Shown here one piece after another: positions 45,350 through 54,655 of a stretch of DNA of 64,000 nt. Location: the NCBI GenBank assembly GCA_938743325.2, contig OW568865.1, positions 682,001-746,000 on the forward strand. Reading direction: 5' to 3'. Origin of the DNA: Pycnococcus provasolii (lineage: Eukaryota > Chlorophyta > Pseudoscourfieldiophyceae > Pseudoscourfieldiales > Pycnococcaceae). A program made the translations under genes and the position numbers. The notes beneath the pieces were generated by a model, which did not search any database, was not told the DNA's origin, and worked only from the letters and a program-made list of their open reading frames with translations. Numbering within the stretch: the first letter of the stretch is position 1; every line of letters begins with the position of its first letter.

Positions 45350-48300
45350 ATGGGCGTGCCGAAGTTCTACCGGTGGGTGTCAGAACGATACCCGCTCGTC
45401 AACCAGCCTTGCGGGCTCGTGGGTGCGCCCGGATGCGACAACTTCTACCTTGACCTGAACGGTGTGGTGCACAACTGCTCCCATGGCTCACAAGCTGAGG
45501 GGGAATCCTCGGCACCCTCTTCGGCGGCTTCTCGGGAGGCCTTGGTGATGTCCAAAATCATGTCATATCTTGACACAATCGTTTCCGTCGTGCGACCGCG
45601 GCAACTCATCTACCTCGCCATCGACGGATGCGCGCCTCGTGCCAAGATGAACCAGCAGCGTGCGCGCCGATTCCGTACGGCGATTGAGGCTGCCAAGGCT
45701 GCTGAAGAGGATAAGCGCAAGAACGGGGGTGTGGAGCCAGAGCCTGGCAGCCGCTTCGACTCGAACTGCATCACGCCCGGCACTGCGTTCATGCAGGTGC
45801 TGACGAGGCACCTGAAGGCGCACATTGCGAGGTCGTTGGAGACCGGCGCGTGGGGTAACGTGGAGGTGATTCTCAACGGCCACGAGGTGCCCGGCGAGGG
45901 TGAGCACAAAATCATGGAGTACATCCGCGCCGAACGCTCGCACAGCAACTACGCGCCTAACATTCGGCACTGCATGTACGGACTCGACGCAGACCTCATC
46001 ATGCTTGCCCTGACTACGCACGACCCTCACTTCATGCTGCTGCGCGAGGTGGTATCCTTCACCGGAGGCAACGGCGGAAAGCCGCCGCGAGAGGTGCTCG
46101 AGAACCCGTCCGAAGACACCTTCATGCTCCTGCAGATTGGCCTTCTGCGCGACTACCTTACGGAAGAGTACACGCAGGGCTTTCTTGCCGCGCAGGCTGC
46201 AGATGCGGCTTCCAAGGCAGCGGCGGCGGGTGGCGAGGTTGCAGACAGCCGCGCCGATCTCGTGGTGGATGAGGAGCGCATCATCGACGACTTTGTCTTC
46301 CTGTGTATGCTCGTAGGAAACGACTTTCTTCCGCCGCTTCCGACGCTTGATATCAATGAGGGCGCGCTCGACGACATATTCCGAATGTACAAGGAGTTTG
46401 TTCCGCGGCATCGTGCTGCCGATGGAACGGGCGCTTGGCTCGTTGCGGAAGGTGGTGTGCTTAACCTCGCGCGCTTCGAGCTGTTCGCGACGCCGCTTGC
46501 CGAAGCGGAGGCAGCTGTGCTGCGCAATCGAGCACGGGATGCGGAGAAATTTGAGGAGCGCAAGAATCGAGGTAATTCGAGCAGCGCGCATGACGCTCTC
46601 GCGGAACTTGGGATGCTCCCGGCACAGCAGGGACGTCGCCTCGTACCCGCAGGCGACGGCTGGACGACAGTCAAGGGAGGAGACGATGACGGCGACGATT
46701 CTGGCGGCGAGGAGGAGGCTAAGGCTGCGGCGGTGGAAGCGGCGCTCGCCGCGCGTGATGCCGCTCCGCCCGCGACGGCGTCGGCGCCTACGATGATGAC
46801 GGCGGCGATGCGCCGACTGCTGCTGTCCGACGACCCTACCGGATACGATGCATGGAAGGATCGGCACTACCGCGACAAGCTGCATCGGCCGACGGAAGAT
46901 GGGCGTCGCGAGGTGGTGCATGACTACATTGAGGGCCTTCAGTGGGTGCTGTACTACTACAAGTGCGGCGTCGCAAGTTGGTCTTGGTACTACCCTCATC
47001 ACTACTCGCCGCTGGCGTCTGACCTGAAGATGCTAGACGCACTGCCCAGATACAATGGCGCCGATGCTGACGTCTTGCCGAGTGGATTGGAGACGTTCAA
47101 GTACTCAATCGGCGCGGCTTTCCTCCCCTACCAGCAGCTCATGGCTGTACTGCCCGCCGCAAGCCAGCAGCTCATGCCGGAGCCGTACCGCCATCTCATG
47201 ACAAGTCCAGATTCCCCGATTCTTGACTTCTACCCCACCGACGTGGAGGTAGACTTTGAGGGGAAGCGCGCTGAGTGGGAGGGTGTCGTGCTCCTTCCAT
47301 TCATAGACCCTCAGCGTCTCGTGCAGTCGATGGATCAAAATGTTCGCACGGCGACGCTTACCCATGATGAGAAGATCAGAAATACGCACGGGCTCATTGC
47401 GTCGTATCGGCATCCCTCAGGTGGAAATTTGTCAGTTCGCGAGTACAAGGAGCATCAAGGCGCGGTTGGAGTAAAGCCGTGCCTTGCGAGTCGGTTGATT
47501 GGGGGCACGGTCACGGGTGCGAGCAATCCGGTTGGCTGGCCGACGCTCAAGACGCTTCACCACACCGGTGCTCTTTCCAGGGCTGGCGTGGATGTTTTCC
47601 AGTGTGGCATGACGAGCAAGAGGGACTCGTACGTGGTAAGACTTCGCGACTTGCGCGTGGCGGAGCACATCGTTACCGCCGATCAGGTTGCGGGTGTTAT
47701 CCTTGGGACACGGATCCACGTCAACTGGCCTTACCTCAGGGAAGCGATGGTTGTTGAGGTTTGCGACGCGAGCGGACGGTTACAGACGAAGGGTGGCGAT
47801 GGCGAACGCGTCAAGGTCGACCATCCCAAGGAGAAAAGCGCCAAGACTGGGAACGCCGCGCCGTGGCCCGAGCTCGTTCGTGAGGTCAAGGGCCTTGCAA
47901 TCAAGCACCGTGGAATCGATGTGGGCGAAGTTGACGTGCTTCTTGGAGTCAGCGTCTGCACGGGCACGACCCGTAGCTTGCTCGGATATATTGAGAAGGA
48001 GTGGTCTTCCGAGGTTAATTACGTGCCTCTTCAGGCTTCTCTGCGCCGCGACCCGTCGCTCGTTGCGGCCACAGCCGCGGGTAAGGAGGTGGAACAGGTG
48101 GACGCCGACGGAGAAAAGGGTGCATACGCAAGAGAATCGCGCTGCCTATTCCTTGGCCAGACTTACTTTGGATGCGTGGCGGAAGTTGCCAAGGCAACAG
48201 ACGCTCGATTGGACATAGGCGTGGAGGTGCCGCCCGCGGCCCTTCGCGCTTCGCAACTCGCTCTCAGCCGCCTCGTGAAGCCTGTGGCGAGCTCCCAGCG

Positions 48301-50077
48301 CTACATGCCGGCGGGTCAGGCATGCAAGAAGGTCGGGCTGAGCCCCAGAGGATTTGGGTGTATCACGAGCTCGATGCAGATCGACGTGTCAGACCAGCTC
48401 GAGGGGGCCGCCGCAGAGAAGGCTGCGAAGGAGGCGGAGCAGCGTGGCGAGCTACCACCCGAGGACGTCGCCGGCGACGGTCCGCGCAAGATCGTGGACG
48501 TGGGGCTGAACTTCAAGATGGTGCGCCAGGGAGAGGTGCGCTGTGTACCAGACTTCGCGATGCCCATGGAGAGCAAATTTGCTCCGAATGCGGATGGCAG
48601 CCGCCCGTCTCCTAGTTTCGCGTACTCCGACGACGCGGTGGCGATCATCGTGGATTACTTGCAGAAATTCCCCTTCATTAAGGCATTCGCCGAGATGGAC
48701 CGCAAGAGCAGGGTGATGGACTGCGAAGCTGGTTTTGGGGCTAGTGGAGCTCTGGGTGTGCAGGCTGATGCGATGCCTCGCGAGGACACCGTGCGTCATG
48801 TTACTAGTGCGGCGGCGTTCCTGAAGTCGCATGCGTGCATGCGTCGCGCGATGGTGCGGCCTACAAACTCGCTCTGCGCCGCGAGCGACGGTATTGCGCG
48901 CCTCGAGGAAGTCAGCGCGAGTGTTTGCGGCTCGAATGGATCTGCTATGGCAGGATGGAGCGTTGTGGACCTCGAGAATGTGCCACGACCACTGCTTCTG
49001 CCACCCATGAAGCCTGGCGTTCGAAGCGATGCGTACTTGAGCCGTCAGAGCTACGAGTTGGGCGATCGCGTGAACTCGTGTCTTGCACAGGGTGCGAACA
49101 CACCGCCCTTTGGTGCGTCAGGCACGATCGTTGGCATCCACGGCCTGGACAAGTTCTCCACGAGCGGCAATTCAAAGGATTTGGCCCTTGAGGTGCTCTT
49201 TGACCAGCCTTTCAAGGGAGGTGCAACGCTTGGAGGTCGAGTGAACGGAAAGAAGGGCGCACTGCTACGTGGTGATTGCGTGCTCAACGTGAGTCGAAAG
49301 GTGCAAGGTGGCGGATCAGCGACACAAGGACAGGGTATGGATCAGGTGCTGGCGAATGCGAGCCGTGGAGTGCGCACGACAGGCACTCGAGCTTATGCAA
49401 GCGCGCTCCAGGAGGCTCCAGCACCGATGCCGGAGCAGCCTCCACCAATGCCGAACATGGGATGGCTAAACGCACCACAGGCTGGAAAGGGTCGAGCTGC
49501 GAGTGGCCCGCTAGGCCGCGCGGCTGCCGCAAATGCATCCGCTCCCGGCGGCGCTGTGCAGCAGCCGCCCTCTGCAAACAGCGGTAAGGCGCTGATGAAT
49601 ATGCTGAAGAGCTCGACGCAGCAGAGACAGCCTCCTCCTCCTCCTGCTGGGGCAGATTCGGGCAAGGCGCTTCTAGGCGCGCTCAAGGCAGGTCAAGCAC
49701 AACCACGACCACCGATGCCGCCTTTCGCAATTGCATCCCCTCCCGGCGCTGTGCAGCAGCCGCCCCCTGCAAACAGCGGTAAGGCGCTGATGAATATGCT
49801 GAAGAGCTCGAAGCAGCAGAGACAGCCTCCTCCTCCTGCTGCTGGGGCAGATTCGGGCAAGGCGCTTCTTGGCGCGCTCAAGGCGGGTCAAGCACAGCCA
49901 CAGCCAGCACAACCTCCGGTGATCAGCTACGAAGCTGCGGCAGTTGAGGCTGCGGAGGCGGTAGAGAAGGCAACAGCGAAAGCATTGGAGGGTGGCGACA
50001 ACAGCACGTCAGAGAATCCTGAGCTCGCGTTTTGGCAGTCTCTGAAAAACATCTACCAAGAGGCTGGAGGCGAGTGA
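45350..50077 (+). CDS. XRN1: 5'-3' exoribonuclease XRN1
   Basis: 1,575 residues, a single exon. XRN1 is the cytoplasmic enzyme that degrades decapped 5'-monophosphate RNA. The catalytic CR1 shows MGVPKFYRWVSERYP, DLNGVVHNCSHG, IDGCAPRAKMNQQRARRF, NGHEVPGEGEHKIM, YGLDADLIMLAL and LCMLVGNDFLPPLPTLDI, covering the acidic metal-binding residues. CR2 has EGLQWVLYYYKCGVASWSWY. Downstream D1/SH3-like regions (GWPTLKTLHHTGALSRAGVD; GDRVNSCLAQGA... and VLFDQPFKGGATLGGRVNGK) distinguish XRN1 from the nuclear XRN2/RAT1 type, which land plants use in the cytoplasm. The C-terminal 200 residues are Pro/Gln/Ala-rich with a duplicated 65-residue unit carrying four SGKALxxxLK motifs. It is convergent with the PHD gene. 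Confidence 0.95.
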   Translation: MGVPKFYRWVSERYPLVNQPCGLVGAPGCDNFYLDLNGVVHNCSHGSQAEGESSAPSSAASREALVMSKIMSYLDTIVSVVRPRQLIYLAIDGCAPRAKMNQQRARRFRTAIEAAKAAEEDKRKNGGVEPEPGSRFDSNCITPGTAFMQVLTRHLKAHIARSLETGAWGNVEVILNGHEVPGEGEHKIMEYIRAERSHSNYAPNIRHCMYGLDADLIMLALTTHDPHFMLLREVVSFTGGNGGKPPREVLENPSEDTFMLLQIGLLRDYLTEEYTQGFLAAQAADAASKAAAAGGEVADSRADLVVDEERIIDDFVFLCMLVGNDFLPPLPTLDINEGALDDIFRMYKEFVPRHRAADGTGAWLVAEGGVLNLARFELFATPLAEAEAAVLRNRARDAEKFEERKNRGNSSSAHDALAELGMLPAQQGRRLVPAGDGWTTVKGGDDDGDDSGGEEEAKAAAVEAALAARDAAPPATASAPTMMTAAMRRLLLSDDPTGYDAWKDRHYRDKLHRPTEDGRREVVHDYIEGLQWVLYYYKCGVASWSWYYPHHYSPLASDLKMLDALPRYNGADADVLPSGLETFKYSIGAAFLPYQQLMAVLPAASQQLMPEPYRHLMTSPDSPILDFYPTDVEVDFEGKRAEWEGVVLLPFIDPQRLVQSMDQNVRTATLTHDEKIRNTHGLIASYRHPSGGNLSVREYKEHQGAVGVKPCLASRLIGGTVTGASNPVGWPTLKTLHHTGALSRAGVDVFQCGMTSKRDSYVVRLRDLRVAEHIVTADQVAGVILGTRIHVNWPYLREAMVVEVCDASGRLQTKGGDGERVKVDHPKEKSAKTGNAAPWPELVREVKGLAIKHRGIDVGEVDVLLGVSVCTGTTRSLLGYIEKEWSSEVNYVPLQASLRRDPSLVAATAAGKEVEQVDADGEKGAYARESRCLFLGQTYFGCVAEVAKATDARLDIGVEVPPAALRASQLALSRLVKPVASSQRYMPAGQACKKVGLSPRGFGCITSSMQIDVSDQLEGAAAEKAAKEAEQRGELPPEDVAGDGPRKIVDVGLNFKMVRQGEVRCVPDFAMPMESKFAPNADGSRPSPSFAYSDDAVAIIVDYLQKFPFIKAFAEMDRKSRVMDCEAGFGASGALGVQADAMPREDTVRHVTSAAAFLKSHACMRRAMVRPTNSLCAASDGIARLEEVSASVCGSNGSAMAGWSVVDLENVPRPLLLPPMKPGVRSDAYLSRQSYELGDRVNSCLAQGANTPPFGASGTIVGIHGLDKFSTSGNSKDLALEVLFDQPFKGGATLGGRVNGKKGALLRGDCVLNVSRKVQGGGSATQGQGMDQVLANASRGVRTTGTRAYASALQEAPAPMPEQPPPMPNMGWLNAPQAGKGRAASGPLGRAAAANASAPGGAVQQPPSANSGKALMNMLKSSTQQRQPPPPPAGADSGKALLGALKAGQAQPRPPMPPFAIASPPGAVQQPPPANSGKALMNMLKSSKQQRQPPPPAAGADSGKALLGALKAGQAQPQPAQPPVISYEAAAVEAAEAVEKATAKALEGGDNSTSENPELAFWQSLKNIYQEAGGE
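49551..49915 (+). repeat. Duplicated 195-bp coding unit in the XRN1 tail
   Basis: The segment encoding GAVQQPP.ANSGKALMNMLK, then Pro-rich and ADSGKALLGALKAGQAQP, occurs twice with a 195-bp (65-codon) period; the second copy has few substitutions. Confidence 0.92.
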
Positions 50078-50232
50078 GGATGAGAGTAATGTGTTATGTA
50101 ATACGAGGCTCTTTTACCGAATAATTTTTGCGAGTGGCGCGCCGCCGCAACCGATCCACCACCACCTCCTCAAAGAGCCATGCCCCGCTTGATGAGCAGC
50201 TCATGCTCGTGCACTTGCTCCAGCCGGCACGG

Positions 50233-53200
50233 CTATGCGCGCCAGACGCGGCGTCGAGCTGGCTGCCCCAAAAGTGAGCGACGCGCAACGGCAAGGCGCA
50301 TAGACTCGGCAGCCGCCTGTTGCGCCAGTCCACTGGAACTGCCGGAGGCGAGCTCTTGTGCTGTGTCGGGACTCGCGCTTGATAGCTCTATCGAAAGCGG
50401 CGCGAATGACTTGACAGGCTGGCTCAAGTCGAAGTCAAAGTCAGAGCGGCACGTGCGGCAAAACCACTCGCCCGTCGGTACCACACTCTGAGGTGGTTCC
50501 ATGCACCCTATGTGACAACCTCGGTTGCACCCGTCGCACAGAATGAGTTCGTGCTCGCGCCCGCCGTCTGCACAAACCTCGCACACCAGCTTGTTAAGCG
50601 CGGCAGTCAATTCTGGCGCTTGATCGGATCTCGGTGCGTGATGCGGTTTCGTGACTTGTTCCTTTATCACGTCGTCGAGCTTGCTCAGGCTTGTCGTAAG
50701 TAAGGTATTCCCGCGAAGCAGCTTCCACTTGCCCTTCGTCTTCTTCAGCACGATCGCGTCGCCCTCGTCCCATGCGAGCGTCAGGCCATCGCCTCGGTGC
50801 ATTCGTGTCGAGCTGACCTCCGTGACCACCCTCGTCTTGAGCGCATTCCATCCATCAGCCCCGAGCTGGAGATGCTTGCTGTCTTCATTCGCGGCTGCGG
50901 TATGCTCGACATCTGGCGTTTGATTTCGCGTGATCCTGAGTGGCTTTGGCTCGTCCGTCTCGGCGGCGTCGACGTCGCCAAAGGCAGACGGATGAGACCT
51001 TTCGATCTGAGCGCGAATCGCGTCGTCGAGCTTGCTCAGGCCAGTCGTAAGTAAGGTGTTCCCGCGAAGCAGCTTCCACTTTCCTGACTTGTACTTCTTC
51101 AGCACGATCGCGTCGCCCTCGTCCCATGCGAGCGTCAGGCCATCGCCTGGATACATTCGCGTCGAGCTGACCTCCGTGACCACCCTCGTCTTGAGCGCAT
51201 TCCATCCATCAGCCCCGAGCTGGAGATGCTTGCTGTCTTCATTCGCGACTGCGGTATGCTCGACATCTGGCGTTTGATTTCGCGTGATCCTGAGTGGCTT
51301 TGACGCGTCCGTCTTGGCGACGCCGCCGAAGGCAGACGGATGCGACCTTTCGATCTGACCGCGAATCGCGTCGTCGAGCTTGCTCAGGCCAGTCGTAAGT
51401 AAGGTGTTCCCGCGAAGCAGCTTCCACTTTCCTGACTTGTACTTCTTCAGCACGATCGCGTCGCCCTCGTCCCATGCGAGCGTCAGGCCATCGCCTGGAT
51501 ACATTCGCGTCGAGCTGACCTCCGTGACCACCCTCGTCTTGAGCGCACTCCATCCATCAGCCCCGAGCTGGAGATGCTTGCTGTCTTCATTCGCGACTGC
51601 GGGTTTTGACGCGTCCATCTTGGCGACGCCGCCGAAGGCAGACGGATGAGACCTTTCGATCTGAGCGCGAATCGCGTCGTCGAGCTTGCTCAGGCCAGTC
51701 GTAAGTAAGGTGTTCCCGCGAAGCAGCTTCCACACTCCTGACTTCCACTTCTTCAGCACGATCGCGTCGCCCTCGTCCCATGCGAGCGTCAGGCCATCGC
51801 CTGGATACATTCGCGTCGAGCTGACCTCCGTGACCACCCTCGTCTTGAGCGCACTCCATCCATCAGCCCTAAGCTGGAGATGCTTGCTGTCTTCATTCGC
51901 GGCTGCGGCATGCTCGACATGAGCAAGCTCTTCGTGGATTACGTCTACGTTGCCCTTCGCACATTGATTGATGGCATGTGCGCTATTCGCGTTGTCGAAG
52001 CTGCAGATGAGAGCGACATCCTCCTTGCGCACATCCACGCTCTCCTGGGTGCCATCCAAGTCATACTCGATCGTGACTGCACATCTCACTTTGTTCACCT
52101 TAAGCACCTTCGCTGTGTACCACATGTCCTTCTGGGTACACGGTTCCTTCCAGAGGACCTCCACTCTGCGTCCAGGCACTACTAGGTCAGAAGTTGCCAG
52201 CATATCAGGGGCTATGAGAATGCCTCTCTTCGACGCTGACCGCACGGCGACCTTGTGATGATATTGGTTCGCCACCATTGCCGTGCTGATCGTTTTGGTC
52301 TTCTTCTGAGAAGTGTTTGCTGCTGATGCAGGGGACATGGACGATTTTCGCTTCCGCTGCAACACCTGCCGAGATGGCATATCATCACCACAGGATTGTG
52401 TGGCGCCATTTTCAGGATATGCCGCCTGTGTCATCGTGGCGTCTGCATCATCATTGCGATGAACGAATCCGTGGTTTTCGTCCACGGGATCAGTATTCTC
52501 AGATTCAGGACACGCAACTTTCGGGCATGATGGCGACTGCAAAGCCACCTGAGCTGAGTGTGCTTCCGTATGAGTATCAAGATTGATAGCGAGAGTCTTA
52601 TGGATGTGTGCCCAGCGAGGAATGCTCGCAACTCTTTGAAGAAGGTCGTCGACGTCAATCGAAGTTGCGGAGTTCGTTTTCTGCTGCGACAGCTGTGGCT
52701 GCGGTGATCCTGAGGATGGGTCGTCGGTCTTGTACCATTCGAGTAATAGCACCTTCGGTGATGATGGAGTTGGCGCAGGCAGATCTCCGTGCTTTGGCAC
52801 TTCGATGGTGTCGTCCTTCTCACGTCGTTCTGTTTGCAAATCATCGTCGTCTTCTGGAGGGGAATGTACCGTTCTCTGCTCAGTCTGCTGAGTCATTCGC
52901 GCCGTCGTAAGTTCCGCTCTTAGATGCGCAACCTCTCTCGCCATTTCCTCAAAGCGCGATGTTAGCTGGGTGAAAGCATTTGCACTCGCGTTTTGCGCAT
53001 GCTCTGCTTGCTCCCTCAGGTGAGATGCGAGCTCATCGCGCTTTTTCGACTCCTCGTATCCATGTCGTCCAAGCGCAAGGGCTGCTCCACGCCGTGCAGC
53101 CTCCGTTGTGATACGCTTCAGCGAAGCGAGCGACGCTTGCTGTGTTTGTTGCTGATGTTGTTGCGTTGCCGGAGCGGTGAGTCGAGGAGCAAGCCGCATG

Positions 53201-54153
53201 GTCGATGCACCAGCCCCCGCAGATTGCCCACCGTTGAAAGATTGCCGCAGTTGCGAAGCCGAGGTCGTGAGGGTCCTCGTGCCCGCTTCTGCCGCCGCTG
53301 CTGCCGCCGCTTCTCCACCAGCTTGTGATGCACGAATGAGCCAACCACGATGATGATGATCAGCAGATGATATGGGCAAAGAAGTGGAGGGATGCTGCTG
53401 CTGCGTCTGGACGCCTCCCTGTGACTGTTCTGTCGTCCATGCGGTGTCGCGGTTTCCTGGAAGACGTGGCAGAGAATCAGAGTATGGCGGTGGCAGCGAA
53501 TCGCCATCGAAGGTTCCTCCGGCGGCAGGAGGTGCGGGTGGCGGGAGCGGAGCTGCCATAGAGCCTAGGAAGTAGCGATTCTGCTGCTGCTGCTGCTGCT
53601 GCTGACTTCTTATGTCCAGCGTGTACTCGCCGTGATGAAACCCGCGCGCCTCCTGCGTTGAAGGAAGAGGCTGCACGTCACCTGCGTCGGCGCTTTGATT
53701 TTGCCGCTGCATTTCATGCGGAGACGGAGAGTCCGCAGATCCTTGGCGTTGCTGAAGCATTCGCAAGTACTGCGAGTGCGCCATTTCGACGAGTTTCGCA
53801 CCTCGGCTATTCTGCGCCTGGGGCAGCCTATTATTATTGTGAATATCTGTCGCTGCTGTGTTTCTTATTGTCGTTGGCGCGGCGAAGGTCCCCCAGTGGT
53901 GACCATTCGCTTGAGACTGAGACACGAAAGGTGCATGGTGCTGTTGTTGTTGTGAAGCGAATACCGCCGGAACGAACGTGCTTCCGCTGTCTTGCGTGAA
54001 GGGTGCACGCTGTGAGTACGACAGCGGAGGAGGAGGGAGCGGTAGACTGTCGGCTGCCAAGCTGCGAGGATCTACCATGAAACCACTGTTGTTGTTGCCG
54101 AAGACGCAACCCCTCAGGTGCTGCTGCTGCTGCTGCGACTCGTCCTCCGCCAT
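50233..54153 (-). CDS. PHD-finger chromatin protein with four near-identical repeats of an unrecognised domain
   Basis: 1,306 residues from the ATG at 54153; an upstream in-frame ATG at 54261 would add 36. The N-terminal half is disordered with poly-Gln and Pro/Ala tracts and one helical segment (about 53000-52900). A Tudor-like segment (about 52190-52005; RRVEVLWKEPCTQKDMWYTA then KVLKVNKVRCAVTIEYDLDG) follows. Four copies of a roughly 100-residue unit span about 51905-50640, each with LGADGW.ALKTRVVTEVSS, GDGLTLAWDEGDAIVLKK and WKLLRGNTLLTTGLSKLDD. The C terminus has a PHD zinc finger (about 50587-50430; CEVCADGG, LILCDGCNRGCHIGC, WFCRTCRSDF). PHD plus Tudor-like modules suggest a histone reader in the nucleus. 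The repeat unit matches nothing I know. Confidence 0.75.
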   Translation of the reverse strand: MAEDESQQQQQHLRGCVFGNNNSGFMVDPRSLAADSLPLPPPPLSYSQRAPFTQDSGSTFVPAVFASQQQQHHAPFVSQSQANGHHWGTFAAPTTIRNTAATDIHNNNRLPQAQNSRGAKLVEMAHSQYLRMLQQRQGSADSPSPHEMQRQNQSADAGDVQPLPSTQEARGFHHGEYTLDIRSQQQQQQQQNRYFLGSMAAPLPPPAPPAAGGTFDGDSLPPPYSDSLPRLPGNRDTAWTTEQSQGGVQTQQQHPSTSLPISSADHHHRGWLIRASQAGGEAAAAAAAEAGTRTLTTSASQLRQSFNGGQSAGAGASTMRLAPRLTAPATQQHQQQTQQASLASLKRITTEAARRGAALALGRHGYEESKKRDELASHLREQAEHAQNASANAFTQLTSRFEEMAREVAHLRAELTTARMTQQTEQRTVHSPPEDDDDLQTERREKDDTIEVPKHGDLPAPTPSSPKVLLLEWYKTDDPSSGSPQPQLSQQKTNSATSIDVDDLLQRVASIPRWAHIHKTLAINLDTHTEAHSAQVALQSPSCPKVACPESENTDPVDENHGFVHRNDDADATMTQAAYPENGATQSCGDDMPSRQVLQRKRKSSMSPASAANTSQKKTKTISTAMVANQYHHKVAVRSASKRGILIAPDMLATSDLVVPGRRVEVLWKEPCTQKDMWYTAKVLKVNKVRCAVTIEYDLDGTQESVDVRKEDVALICSFDNANSAHAINQCAKGNVDVIHEELAHVEHAAAANEDSKHLQLRADGWSALKTRVVTEVSSTRMYPGDGLTLAWDEGDAIVLKKWKSGVWKLLRGNTLLTTGLSKLDDAIRAQIERSHPSAFGGVAKMDASKPAVANEDSKHLQLGADGWSALKTRVVTEVSSTRMYPGDGLTLAWDEGDAIVLKKYKSGKWKLLRGNTLLTTGLSKLDDAIRGQIERSHPSAFGGVAKTDASKPLRITRNQTPDVEHTAVANEDSKHLQLGADGWNALKTRVVTEVSSTRMYPGDGLTLAWDEGDAIVLKKYKSGKWKLLRGNTLLTTGLSKLDDAIRAQIERSHPSAFGDVDAAETDEPKPLRITRNQTPDVEHTAAANEDSKHLQLGADGWNALKTRVVTEVSSTRMHRGDGLTLAWDEGDAIVLKKTKGKWKLLRGNTLLTTSLSKLDDVIKEQVTKPHHAPRSDQAPELTAALNKLVCEVCADGGREHELILCDGCNRGCHIGCMEPPQSVVPTGEWFCRTCRSDFDFDLSQPVKSFAPLSIELSSASPDTAQELASGSSSGLAQQAAAESMRLAVARRSLLGQPARRRVWRA
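50640..51905 (-). repeat. Four-copy coding tandem repeat (about 348/348/306-bp spacing)
   Basis: The landmark GTTCCCGCGAAGCAGCTTCC and its flanks recur at about 50708, 51058, 51406 and 51712. The two central copies are nearly identical at DNA level over more than 250 bp. The spacing differs because of a linker (ITRNQTPDVEH) present in some copies. Confidence 0.93.
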
Positions 54154-54261
54154 TCGCTTCACGTCGTAGCGCACGCGCCTCGCGCTGAAGAAAACGACAG
54201 ATTGAATGGGCGAAAAACAGGTGGAACCGATCTGCTTCGTGACTGACGTGACTCGTGACAT

Positions 54262-54655
54262 CTGCTTTTGTTGGGGGAATCTGCCTTGGGTTCGGGTTTT
54301 GAATTTTCGAATATTGTCCAGTTGGGCCGGATTCGGGGATCCGAGTTTGAGCGTTCTTGTCGGCTGATGGGCGACGCTTGGCAGCTCGCGCGTGCTTGAC
54401 AGTCACTTTCGTCCAGGTGAGTGTCACATAAGAGTCAGTTGATTGATGCCGCCCATCGCATAGACGGATGCCGCATTTATGAATTAATTTTTAAAGGTGT
54501 TCGTGATTCGATGGGTTACACCATTATTCATCTCAAAATTTATAGTCGCTTCTTCTCACTTTCTCAGCGAGCGAGCGCCCACATTTCATTCATCTCTGCC
54601 TAACCGTCGTATGACTGCACAAAGTGGTAATCATTATCGTTATCATCATTCATCA
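54262..54655. other. Intergenic region
   Basis: About 390 bp, no gene. It is A/T-rich from 54480 to 54660 with TATCATCATT-type simple repeats near the 3' end of the EDR2_C gene. Confidence 0.5.
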
